7,244 bases of DNA from Acinetobacter sp. (GTDB taxonomy: Bacteria > Pseudomonadota > Gammaproteobacteria > Pseudomonadales > Moraxellaceae). The notes under the pieces are model-generated. The model saw only the letters and a list, made by a program, of their open reading frames with translations, was not told the DNA's origin and ran no database searches. The stretch covers positions 1 to 7,244 of the forward strand of contig JASLHF010000163.1 of the NCBI GenBank assembly GCA_030152275.1, given 5' to 3'. A program made the translations under genes and the position numbers. Below, in pieces: positions 1-5,923 of the stretch. Positions within the stretch are counted from its first letter, which is position 1. Every line of letters starts with the position of its first letter.

Positions 1-107
1 GCTTTTTTGGAATACTGCCAAGCCGAATAGCTCAGCCACGCCCAAAAGGCCTGAGGAATCCAAATGCCGATAAAGCCAAATAAAAAGAGCAGGTCAATCG
101 GATCCAT
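1..107 (-). CDS. 5'-partial membrane protein, third gene of the minus-strand operon
   Basis: Only the first 35 codons are inside the window, so the family cannot be named. The start is ATG at 107, inside the end of the upstream gene (stop at 94-96), a 14-base overlap that suggests translational coupling; no strong Shine-Dalgarno is visible. After an acidic start (MDPID) come about 25 hydrophobic and aromatic residues, including GIWIPQAFWAWL, then a basic SKK. This looks like an uncleaved membrane anchor or first membrane helix. Inference: it belongs to the same membrane complex as the two genes upstream. A membrane glycosyltransferase or another polysaccharide-export component is one possibility, but nothing visible proves it. 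Confidence 0.6.
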   Translation of the reverse strand, partial: MDPIDLLFLFGFIGIWIPQAFWAWLSYSAWQYSKK

Positions 108-1005
108 TTTCACGCACTCTTTTGACAATAGAAATAATTAATATGATAAATAAACTGATGCCCAAGATCAGTGACACCCAAGAAATTGAGCTGCCCAGCG
201 TGGTTAAAATATTCGGATAATGACTGTTTAAAATCAGATCGATAGGAATGTTGACTAGGCTTAGCCCAATTAAGGCATAGCCCATCACGCCAGTATGAAT
301 GCCAGCGGCATCGCTGTGAAAAGGCACGCTGTAAAATTTCCATGAAATATCAAATTCAGGATATTGAATGTCACGGGTATCCAAGCTTTCCGGCGGATTG
401 ATAATAATTTGCATGCCGGAAGCAGTTTGTGTATTTACGGTGGCATTATAAAAAGTATGTCCGGAAAACTGGTTCGGCCGTGCAGGCAAAGGCAGCTGAT
501 CATTAGATACATGCCGGATAATGTAGGTGCCGGAAGGCTGCATAATAATATTTGGATCCCAGCCGGTCGGCACATAGGCCGCCAGAGGGCGCATGCCCAG
601 CGCTGTAGCAAAAATCGCTTTGGCGGCGAAATAATGCGGATCGGTTTGCTGGTATTCTATGACAGGAATCGCTCCGCGGTTAACCGCGTATTTGGCATTT
701 TTATATTTGCCCCAGCTGAAATTATTTTTAGGAATAATCACGCCGGGATGAATGCCCTGATTCAGCATGTTTTGAAATGCTTTGGAGTTGACCTGATCCA
801 ATGTAAACACTGGCCACCACGAATTTTCAGCCGGAAAATAACGGTTGATTTGGTCAGCCGTTTGCACAATGTCTGTCGGCGCTGCGCTTTGTGTCTGTGC
901 GCTGATGTTACAGTGATATGCATTGCGGTACATTTGCTGCAAAGCCTGATCCGGCATTTGCTGTACAGAAACCAGTACACTGCAAATATTAAGGAGAAGA
1001 GACAT
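94..1005 (-). CDS. Unrecognised protein with two C-terminal membrane helices (303 aa)
   Basis: I do not recognise a family. The ATG at 1005 is preferred over an in-frame ATG at 1038 because an excellent Shine-Dalgarno (AGGAGGG) lies about 5 bases before it. This start overlaps the end of the upstream gene by 17 bases. The N-terminus MSLLLNICSVLVSV is short and hydrophobic with no basic residue, so it is a weak signal peptide at best. Residues about 20-235 form a soluble domain rich in N, Q, P and aromatic residues (for example GVIIPKNNFSWGKYKN and YVPTGWDPNIIMQPSG). Two hydrophobic stretches follow, about 240-258 and 274-294, and then the basic tail KRVREN. If the tail is cytoplasmic, as the positive-inside rule suggests, the large domain would be cytoplasmic too. 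If the N-terminus is a cleaved signal, that domain would be periplasmic. The sequence does not settle this. The tight overlaps imply production together with the genes on either side. Confidence 0.75.
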   Translation of the reverse strand: MSLLLNICSVLVSVQQMPDQALQQMYRNAYHCNISAQTQSAAPTDIVQTADQINRYFPAENSWWPVFTLDQVNSKAFQNMLNQGIHPGVIIPKNNFSWGKYKNAKYAVNRGAIPVIEYQQTDPHYFAAKAIFATALGMRPLAAYVPTGWDPNIIMQPSGTYIIRHVSNDQLPLPARPNQFSGHTFYNATVNTQTASGMQIIINPPESLDTRDIQYPEFDISWKFYSVPFHSDAAGIHTGVMGYALIGLSLVNIPIDLILNSHYPNILTTLGSSISWVSLILGISLFIILIISIVKRVRENGSD

Positions 1006-1747
1006 ATACTCCCTCCTGAATACTGGCCCGTATATCACGAATCACATAATCAAACTGAACATCGATGCTTTCGATTTGTTTAAATTCTTGAATGAATTGC
1101 GGCAGATTATTTTCGTCAGGATTTTCTCTGAAAATTACACTGCGGATTTCCGTTAAGTCATCATTGGCAAAGTTATAAATTACACCTTCACTTTTTTCGC
1201 GCAGCAATTCTAAAATTTTATTTTGAATATCTTTCCAGACTTCTTCGCCTAACATTTCACTGATCAGCGCTTGGTTTTTGATGCGGATATACACAACTTC
1301 ATAATGCTTTAAGCTTAAAAATGGCAGCATTTTGAACAGTTCCGCCATCATATGCTCCCAAGACTTCAGTGAGAGTACATCGTTAGAATAACTGAAGCTG
1401 AAGTTTTGAATGGCATCTTGAGTTTTGTGCGTTGCGATTAAGTTGTAACGTACTGCGCTTAAAAACAGCGGAGCAAATGCTACTGTAAACAGCAGTAGAA
1501 TTTGCCGTTCGATATGCGTGAAGCTGTTTAAGTCAAACAGGAAATAAATGCTGACGGAAAAAAAGGCAGCGATGCCGATTAAAACCGCAGTAGTAAAGCG
1601 GACAAAACCGCCAATAAACACCAAAGCCAAGACAAAGAGCCAGCTGCCGCGGTAACCGGTCGGCAGCCATTCATAGGCAACCATGCCGAGAAAAAATACG
1701 GCCAGATTAATCCAGTAGAGTACAGTTTTGACATGTTTGAATGGCAT
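989..1747 (-). CDS. Four-helix membrane protein with a degenerate GGDEF-like domain (252 aa)
   Basis: First gene of the minus operon. The N-terminus MPFKHVK is basic. Four membrane segments follow at about 8-26, 33-49, 51-70 and 81-103, which places the C-terminal part (about 104-252) in the cytoplasm. That part is patterned like a GGDEF domain: the strand YEVVYIRIKN (149-158), then the helix in which GEEVWKDIQNKILELL stands where active enzymes have the GD..L..va..L helix, then VIYNF-ANDDL-TEI. ANDDL (194-198) falls where GGDEF should be. Only the central Asp is kept, and no RxxD inhibitory site lies just before it. It is therefore unlikely to make c-di-GMP; a binding or scaffolding role is inferred. 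PelD, the c-di-GMP receptor for Pel polysaccharide, is comparable (four helices plus a dead GGDEF), but PelD also has a GAF domain, for which there is no room here. The Shine-Dalgarno is modest (TTAGGT, about 9 bases upstream). The GGDEF assignment comes from pattern reading, not a profile search. Confidence 0.8.
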   Translation of the reverse strand: MPFKHVKTVLYWINLAVFFLGMVAYEWLPTGYRGSWLFVLALVFIGGFVRFTTAVLIGIAAFFSVSIYFLFDLNSFTHIERQILLLFTVAFAPLFLSAVRYNLIATHKTQDAIQNFSFSYSNDVLSLKSWEHMMAELFKMLPFLSLKHYEVVYIRIKNQALISEMLGEEVWKDIQNKILELLREKSEGVIYNFANDDLTEIRSVIFRENPDENNLPQFIQEFKQIESIDVQFDYVIRDIRASIQEGVYVSSP

Positions 1748-2530
1748 ATGGAATGACCTAAATTCTTACATAATTGTGACGGGTGAAGCGCTTTTCTTGT
1801 ATTGTGTATAATATTGTGAAAAATTGTATTTTAAAATGAAATACATCGCATTTATGCGCTACATTACTCTATATGTCTATTATTTAATCATAAATGAAGC
1901 AGAATATAAATTGACCGCGTTTTATTTTTATCTTATTAAACTAGAATAAAAGTTTTGAATTTATATTATTAAAATTTATAAAATTCCTTATAATTTATTT
2001 ATTATATTAATAGGTTTGTTTTTATCATTGATTTGTATAGGAAAAATTTATTTTTACTTAATTAATCGCTTTTTAAATTAATCTGTTACAGATTGTAATG
2101 AGCGTTATTTTTTAAATATTTTCATTAATCTATTGTTTTTTATTTGATTTTTCTTGGAAAAGTAGAATTAACATAAGCGTTAAGCCAGAATTTTGAATCG
2201 GAAAATTAAGGAATTGATTATTTATATTATTATTTTATACGTGTGTATATTAAATTGAGCGATTAAGCAATGGAGTGCATATAATTAAAATTATCTATAT
2301 AAAATAAAAACATTTATTAAGCTATATGCGAAAAATTAAAAAGTAATGTGTTAGAGAGTGCTTTCGTTTAATACGGCATAAAATGCATTTGCAGGGCAAC
2401 AAAAAATAGACAAGTAAGAATAGTAAAGGCACTTTGAGGGCAAAAATGAATGAGTGCGGACTAAGTCAGCAGAAATAAAGAATAAAGTTGGAAATTTTAG
2501 GAAAAAATGAAAATTTAAATGAAAAATAAA
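1748..2530. other. AT-rich gene-free region between ssrS and the membrane operon
   Basis: About 780 bases with stops throughout and no open frame that looks like a protein. Composition is very AT-rich between about 1880 and 2340 and a little less so from 2350 to 2530. It should hold the operon promoter near its left end and the 3' processing region of 6S RNA at its right end. The clearest element inside is the perfect dyad AATCTG-TTA-CAGATT (2080-2094). In many Gammaproteobacteria ygfA (5-formyltetrahydrofolate cyclo-ligase) follows ssrS; it is not here. I see no tRNA, CRISPR or insertion sequence. Confidence 0.7.
1808..1835 (-). promoter_or_regulatory. Candidate promoter of the membrane-protein operon
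   Basis: On the minus strand TTTAAA (1830-1835) and TATTAT (1808-1813) are 16 bases apart, a fair sigma-70-like pair that would give a leader of about 54 bases. Just upstream is the dyad CGCAT-TT-ATGCG (1847-1858), a possible operator. Such AT-rich DNA offers many promoter look-alikes, so this is only a candidate. Confidence 0.3.
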
Positions 2531-2711
2531 ATAGCTCCGAGAGTGCCGCTGCAAATGTCGTGACCCTGAACCCGATGAGTTCAAGGTGGACGCGACGCAT
2601 ACTCGCTGGGTTTCCCGCACAAGGCGGGCATACGCTCAGAATATGCAGAACACATCCATAAGTTTAAGTATCGGCAGGGGATTAGACCTAGCTGGCGAAC
2701 ACCTCAGAGTT
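2531..2711 (-). ncRNA. ssrS: 6S RNA
   Basis: 6S RNA binds the sigma-70 holoenzyme of RNA polymerase as an open-promoter mimic and lowers transcription in stationary phase. Read on the minus strand, the 5' part has CTCTGAGGTGTTCGCCAGC followed by TCCCCTGCCGATAC. The 3' part has CACCTTGAACTCATCGGGTTC followed by GCGGCACTCTCGGAGC. These match the conserved stretches of Escherichia coli 6S RNA in the same order and spacing, and the length (about 181 nt) is typical. The ends pair: CTCTGAGG near the 5' end with CTCGGAG at the 3' end makes the terminal stem, with a G-U pair. The position directly downstream of zapA, on the same strand, is the conserved one. The 5' end is set from the promoter spacing and the 3' end from the terminal stem; either may be off by a few bases. 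U-rich sequence follows the 3' stem. Confidence 0.93.
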
Positions 2712-2717
2712 GCATTC

Positions 2718-2745
2718 AGTATAACGGATTAAGCGCCGTTGGCAA
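2718..2745 (-). promoter_or_regulatory. Sigma-70-type promoter of ssrS
   Basis: On the minus strand TTGCCA (2740-2745) and TATACT (2718-2723) are separated by 16 bases. This predicts a transcript starting at about 2711, exactly where the conserved 6S 5' stem begins. That agreement makes it the best-supported promoter in the window and shows that 6S RNA can be made independently of zapA. Confidence 0.8.
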
Positions 2746-2799
2746 ATCGCTAGGGGTGCCTAAAGCGCAAAGCAGGTTTTATTTGGTCGCGCTTTATGC

Positions 2800-2827
2800 A
2801 AAAAATCCCGCTTATTGAGCGAGATTT
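2800..2827 (-). terminator. Intrinsic terminator overlapping the zapA stop codon
   Basis: On the minus strand AAATCTCGCT and AGCGGGATTT form a 10-bp stem with one G-U pair around the loop CAATA, followed by a short T run. The left arm includes the last zapA codons and the loop holds most of the TAA. It should separate zapA transcripts from the ssrS promoter just downstream. Confidence 0.75.
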
Positions 2828-3099
2828 TCAGTATCTTCTAAAATGGTTTGCAGCAGCCGCTCACAGTGTTCATATTCCTGCAGGCTTTTGTTCATGCTGA
2901 GCACTTCCTGCATCAGCTCCAGCGCCACCATAATAATCAGCTTGCTTGGTTCCATGCGTGGCGCTTTACGGCGGAATTCATCATATTTGTCATTCAACAG
3001 CTGGGCGGCGCGTTCTAAATCAGCCTGCTGCCCCGCAGTTGTAGCTAAACGGAAGTTATGGCCCAGAACTTTTAAATCTACTGCAATTTGCTCGCTCAT
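2812..3099 (-). CDS. zapA: Cell division protein ZapA
   Basis: ZapA binds FtsZ filaments at midcell and helps bundle them, strengthening the Z ring. The 95-residue product has the family layout. A short N-terminal strand region (VDLKVLGHNFRLA, 7-19) leads into a helix (QADLERAAQLLNDKYDEF) and then a C-terminal helix with coiled-coil character (LIIMVALELMQEVLSMNKSLQEY). It is slightly shorter than the 109-residue Escherichia coli protein, which has a longer C-terminal coil. The ATG at 3099 has a good Shine-Dalgarno (GAAGAGG, about 7 bases upstream) that lies within the last codons of the preceding gene, whose stop ends 2 bases before it. The two are evidently one operon. Location upstream of ssrS on the same strand is conserved in Gammaproteobacteria and supports the call. 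Confidence 0.92.
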   Translation of the reverse strand: MSEQIAVDLKVLGHNFRLATTAGQQADLERAAQLLNDKYDEFRRKAPRMEPSKLIIMVALELMQEVLSMNKSLQEYEHCERLLQTILEDTENLAQ

Positions 3100-3101
3100 G
3101 C

Positions 3102-3653
3102 TTAAGCCTCTTCGTTTGCGTCAGTTGGGTGGGCCAGCTGCTGAATTTCCTGCGCATGCTGATCTTGTGCTGTGCCTAAAATCGCTAATCGTTGAATAAT
3201 GGCTTCCACTTTGGCTTTGGCATGTTCATTTTTTTGCAGCAAACGCTGGCGTTCCTGCTGCAAGGATTGGATTTCCTGTGCGGCATGGCGCTGCTCATTT
3301 TGCATTTTTTCTTTAACCACACGCAGCTCATTACGCTCGGCTAAAATTTCCTGAAAACGGTTTTTTAAATCGGTACAGCTTTTTTCAAGACGGCTATAGC
3401 GGTCAGCCAGCGATGTGGCGTCATTGTTTAAATGCTGAAACTGCGAGCGTGATTCAGTCAATTGCTCGGTCAGGGTGTCTATTTCTTCTTGTTTGTGCGT
3501 GATAATGCCGTTTTTATGCACAATTTGTGCATGATGCTGTTCATTTGCAGTGGCTTTATCTTCCGCAAGTGAGGCATTTTCACTTTCAAAGTGCGCAAGT
3601 TTCGTTTTTAAAACGTTTAAATGCGCTTGCAGACGCTGTAATTCTTCTAACAT
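3102..3653 (-). CDS. Long coiled-coil protein, TIGR02449/ZapB-like at its C-terminus (183 aa)
   Basis: The whole protein reads as helical coiled coil: heptad-like leucines, many E, Q, K and R, almost no P or G before residue 160, no signal peptide and no membrane segment. The C-terminal stretch ERQRLLQKNEHAKAKVEAII (134-153), followed by QRLAIL, closely resembles the short (about 70 aa) TIGR02449-type proteins encoded beside zapA in Pseudomonas, where a similar LIEKNE-A--KVE-MI-RLK pattern occurs. This protein has more than 100 extra coiled-coil residues before it. Role inferred from the neighbour: a ZapB-like partner of ZapA in Z-ring assembly. The ATG at 3653 was chosen because the protein turns into coiled coil exactly there (MLEELQRLQ). 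Frame upstream of it runs into ygfB and is not coil-like. No clear Shine-Dalgarno precedes this ATG, so the leader may be very short. Confidence 0.8.
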   Translation of the reverse strand: MLEELQRLQAHLNVLKTKLAHFESENASLAEDKATANEQHHAQIVHKNGIITHKQEEIDTLTEQLTESRSQFQHLNNDATSLADRYSRLEKSCTDLKNRFQEILAERNELRVVKEKMQNEQRHAAQEIQSLQQERQRLLQKNEHAKAKVEAIIQRLAILGTAQDQHAQEIQQLAHPTDANEEA

Positions 3654-3717
3654 ATCGTGGTCGCACAGTATGGCAAACAAAGGTAATATATAAGAAGTAT
3701 AGAGATTGGATAAACGA
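3654..3717. promoter_or_regulatory. Divergent promoter region between the zapA operon and ygfB
   Basis: Only 64 bases separate the two outward-facing starts, so both promoters must lie here or reach into the coding ends. The AT-rich core at 3684-3694 (TAATATATAAG) reads as a possible -10 on either strand, but neither side has a convincing -35. Overlapping promoters would tie expression of the division genes to ygfB-pepP. Confidence 0.45.
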
Positions 3718-4335
3718 ATGCAAGACGATATTTCAGGTTGGTCAGAATGGAACCGCAATTTTAGTGCGATTGAAGAGATTTCCAGCCCAAGCGAGCTGCA
3801 TGGCTTGCTGACAGGCATAGTCTGTGTGACTCAAGCTCCGACCCGTGAGGAATGGCAGGAAATTTTGGCAACGCTCGAAGTGACTGAAATCAGTGACGAA
3901 GCCATCGCAGTTTTATCCGATGAAACTGAAGACATCGCGCATGCGCTGTCAGAAGATGAATTGGATTATCTGCCGCTGCTTCCAGATGATGAGCACAGCC
4001 TTGCAGAACGTGTGCAAGCCCTTGCAGACTGGTGTGCCGGCGTAGTTCTAGGCTTTGGCTTGGCTTCAGGCCGCTTGCGTGCAGAAGAGAAAGAGTTGAT
4101 TGAGCACTTGCAGGAAGTCGCCTCTGTCGAATTTGATGAATCTGACGATGATGACGAAGGTGAAGAAAGCTATCAGGAACTTTACGAATTTGTTCGCTTA
4201 ATTCCTATCAGCTTGTCGATGGGGCGCAAGAAAATTGAAGTAGCAGAAAGCCCGCTTTTGCAGCTGTTTTCAGCGAAGAAATCTGCTGACAAAAATAATG
4301 TTGTAGAAATGTTTACACCGCATCGTCCGAGCTGA
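3718..4335 (+). CDS. ygfB: YgfB/UPF0149 family protein (205 aa)
   Basis: The family is recognised by three conserved blocks: PSELHGLLTGIVC (24-36), LPDDEHSLAERVQALADWC followed by AGVVLGFGLA (88-116), and YQELYEFVRL (152-161). Escherichia coli YgfB has matching blocks in the same order and is about the same length (192 aa). The protein is acidic, including an EFDESDDDDEGEE run at 138-150, and should be cytoplasmic. Its biochemical role is not firmly known. In Pseudomonas aeruginosa YgfB lowers expression of the amidase ampDh3 by countering the antiterminator AlpA, which affects beta-lactam resistance. Whether that applies here cannot be seen. The ATG at 3718 is chosen with GGA about 7 bases upstream; a TTG at 3706 in frame is less likely. 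pepP follows 118 bases downstream, an arrangement kept in Pseudomonas. Confidence 0.9.
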   Translation: MQDDISGWSEWNRNFSAIEEISSPSELHGLLTGIVCVTQAPTREEWQEILATLEVTEISDEAIAVLSDETEDIAHALSEDELDYLPLLPDDEHSLAERVQALADWCAGVVLGFGLASGRLRAEEKELIEHLQEVASVEFDESDDDDEGEESYQELYEFVRLIPISLSMGRKKIEVAESPLLQLFSAKKSADKNNVVEMFTPHRPS

Positions 4336-4376
4336 TTTTGGGCGTTTATTGCCGGTTTTCCCCATCGTTTTGACCC

Positions 4377-4405
4377 AATGCCGGCTGGATTACTGAGCCG
4401 GCATT
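4377..4405 (+). terminator. Hairpin between ygfB and pepP, probable weak terminator
   Basis: AATGCCGGCT and AGCCGGCATT form a perfect 10-bp GC-rich stem around a 9-base loop. The plus-strand tail is TTGGTTTG, only moderately T-rich, so termination may be partial and some transcripts could continue into pepP. Confidence 0.55.
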
Positions 4406-4419
4406 TGGTTTGCGGTGTT

Positions 4420-4425
4420 TATAAT
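4420..4425 (+). promoter_or_regulatory. Candidate -10 element for pepP
   Basis: A perfect TATAAT lies 28 bases before the pepP start, just after the hairpin. No good -35 sits at the usual distance, and the TG at 4416-4417 is one base too far upstream for a standard extended -10. pepP could have its own promoter here, but this is tentative. Confidence 0.35.
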
Positions 4426-4453
4426 TTTATCCAGATAGAAAAGAAGTATTCAG

Positions 4454-5776
4454 ATGAAGAAATTAACTCAAGCTGACTTTCAGGAGCGCCGTGATATTGT
4501 TGCTGGCGAAATGGGGCTGCGCAGCATTGCCATCATTGCAACCAGCAAAGAAGCGATGCGCAACCGTGATGCAGACTATAAATTCCGGGCGGACAGCAGT
4601 TTCTTTTATCTGACGGGTTTTGCAGAACCTGAAGCAGTTGCGGTAATTGAAACTTTTGATACAGAAGAAGAGGGCTATACTTACAGCCTGTTCTGCCGTG
4701 AACGTGACCGTGAAATGGAAATCTGGAATGGCTACCGTGCCGGTATTGATGGTGCTGTTGATGATTATGAAGCGGATGAGGCTTATGCAATTGATCTGCT
4801 GGATGAAGAGATAATTGCCAAGCTGCTCAATAAAGACAAAGTGTTTTATCGCATAGGCCAGCAGGCAGAGTTTGATGCACGCGTGGCGGCCTGGGTTGCA
4901 GAGGCAAGCGGGGAATCACGTAAAGGTGCATCGGCACCGGCGCAGTTGATCCAGTTAGATAGAATTGTCGATGAAATGCGCTTGCATAAATCTGAAGATG
5001 AATTGGAGCTGATGCAAATCGCATCGGATATTTCAGCAGAAGCGCATACTCGTGCAATGCAAACCGTTAAACCGGGCATGATGGAGTACGCTTTAGAAGC
5101 TGAACTGAATTATGTCTTTGGTAAAAATGGCTGTGTACCTTCTTACAACAGTATTGTGGGTGGGGGCGAAAACGGCTGTATTTTGCATTATGTTGAAAAC
5201 AACAAAGAACTCAAAGATGGTGATTTAGTCTTAATTGATGCGGCATGTGAATATCAGTTGTATGCATCCGATATTACTCGTACTTTCCCTGTGAATGGCA
5301 AATTCAGCCCTGAACAAAAAGCTTTATACAATGTGGTTTTAGATTCTCAAATTGCCGCAATTAATGCCGTTCAAATTGGCAACTCGTATAAAGAACCGCA
5401 CAATGTTGCAGTGCGCATTTTGGTTCAAGGTTTACTGGATCTTGGTATTATGCAAGGCAATATTGACGAGATCATTGAAAAAGAAGCTTTCCGTCAGTTC
5501 TATATGCATGGGACAGGGCACTGGTTGGGGATGGATGTGCATGATGTTGGTTCATACAAGCAGGACGGTGAATGGCGTGTCTATGAAGAAGGCATGGTCG
5601 TAACGGTTGAGCCAGGGCTTTATATTGCGCCAGATGATGAAACTGTGGATGAAAAATGGCGCGGTATTGGCATTCGTATTGAAGACGATGTGGTGGCGAC
5701 AAAAAATGGCCCTCGAGTATTAACCGCTGCAGTGGTGAAGTCTGTTGAAGATATTGAAGCCTTGATGGCGCAGTAA
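4454..5776 (+). CDS. pepP: Xaa-Pro aminopeptidase (aminopeptidase P)
   Basis: Cytoplasmic metallopeptidase (EC 3.4.11.9) that removes the N-terminal residue when proline is second; family M24. The 440-residue length matches Escherichia coli PepP (about 440). The N-terminal domain (1 to about 170) includes the family stretch FRADSSFFYLTGFAEPEA (44-61). The C-terminal pita-bread domain has all five metal ligands: D262 in LIDAACEY, D273 in SDITRTF, H356 in MHGTGHWLG, E386 in VEPGLY and E410 in GIRIEDD. The supporting residues H245, H352, H363 and R408 are also present, so it should be active. ATG 4454 is preceded by AGAAAAGAAG, a purine-rich Shine-Dalgarno. It shares strand and order with ygfB and ubiH, but a strong terminator 14 bases after its stop ends the unit. 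Confidence 0.96.
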   Translation: MKKLTQADFQERRDIVAGEMGLRSIAIIATSKEAMRNRDADYKFRADSSFFYLTGFAEPEAVAVIETFDTEEEGYTYSLFCRERDREMEIWNGYRAGIDGAVDDYEADEAYAIDLLDEEIIAKLLNKDKVFYRIGQQAEFDARVAAWVAEASGESRKGASAPAQLIQLDRIVDEMRLHKSEDELELMQIASDISAEAHTRAMQTVKPGMMEYALEAELNYVFGKNGCVPSYNSIVGGGENGCILHYVENNKELKDGDLVLIDAACEYQLYASDITRTFPVNGKFSPEQKALYNVVLDSQIAAINAVQIGNSYKEPHNVAVRILVQGLLDLGIMQGNIDEIIEKEAFRQFYMHGTGHWLGMDVHDVGSYKQDGEWRVYEEGMVVTVEPGLYIAPDDETVDEKWRGIGIRIEDDVVATKNGPRVLTAAVVKSVEDIEALMAQ

Positions 5777-5790
5777 TTTAGAGTGAATAA

Positions 5791-5816
5791 AAAAGCCGGT
5801 CAGATGATCGGCTTTT
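5791..5816. terminator. Strong bidirectional terminator after pepP
   Basis: AAAAGCCGGTC and GATCGGCTTTT pair over 11 bp (one G-U) around the loop AGAT. Read plus, the stem ends in TTTT-ATTT and stops pepP transcripts. Read minus, it ends in a longer T run from the AATAAAAAA at 5787-5794, so it can also stop the opposing gene at 5924-6679. Confidence 0.85.
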
Positions 5817-5870
5817 ATTTCGCAAGAGGTTTTATGTTAAGTAGATGAATAAAAGGCTCATGAATAAGAC

Positions 5871-5898
5871 CTTTCATATAGTGTGTATTATTTAAGGT
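5871..5898 (+). repeat. Degenerate dif/pdif-like Xer site, left side
   Basis: Read plus: CTTTCATATAG as XerC half, TGTGTA as centre, TTATTTAAGGT as XerD half. It matches the inverse of the site at 6733-6760 at 20 of 28 positions, with nine identical bases in a row across the centre (GTGTATTAT). The XerD half faces inward, the mirror image of the right site. It may be a decayed partner; chance similarity in AT-rich DNA cannot be excluded. Confidence 0.45.
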
Positions 5899-5923
5899 TT
5901 TTATTGCCTGATTAAACAATAGT

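Noticed and set aside
364..1083. Plus-strand 239-codon open frame opposite the minus operon
   Set aside because: It is antisense to the 303-residue gene. Its product is rich in R, H and C with no domain pattern, whereas the minus frame has a strong Shine-Dalgarno and overlapping neighbours.
2166..2176. Another XerD-like half site, AATTAACATAA
   Set aside because: The half is identical to the one at 6733-6743, but no XerC half follows at the right distance. It is a chance match in AT-rich DNA and a warning about single half sites.
2351..2620. Minus-strand 89-codon open frame
   Set aside because: It begins inside 6S RNA and continues into AT-rich DNA; the Ser-, Phe- and Leu-rich product has no domain and no ribosome binding site. 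The RNA explains the conserved part.
3706..3717. TTG start adding four residues to YgfB
   Set aside because: The ATG at 3718 has a plausible GGA spacing and gives the usual family N-terminus; TTG is less likely without a better ribosome binding site.
3654..3818. Upstream extension of the coiled-coil gene to an ATG at 3818
   Set aside because: It would overlap about 100 bases of ygfB, and the added residues are not coiled-coil-like; the coil begins exactly at the ATG at 3653.
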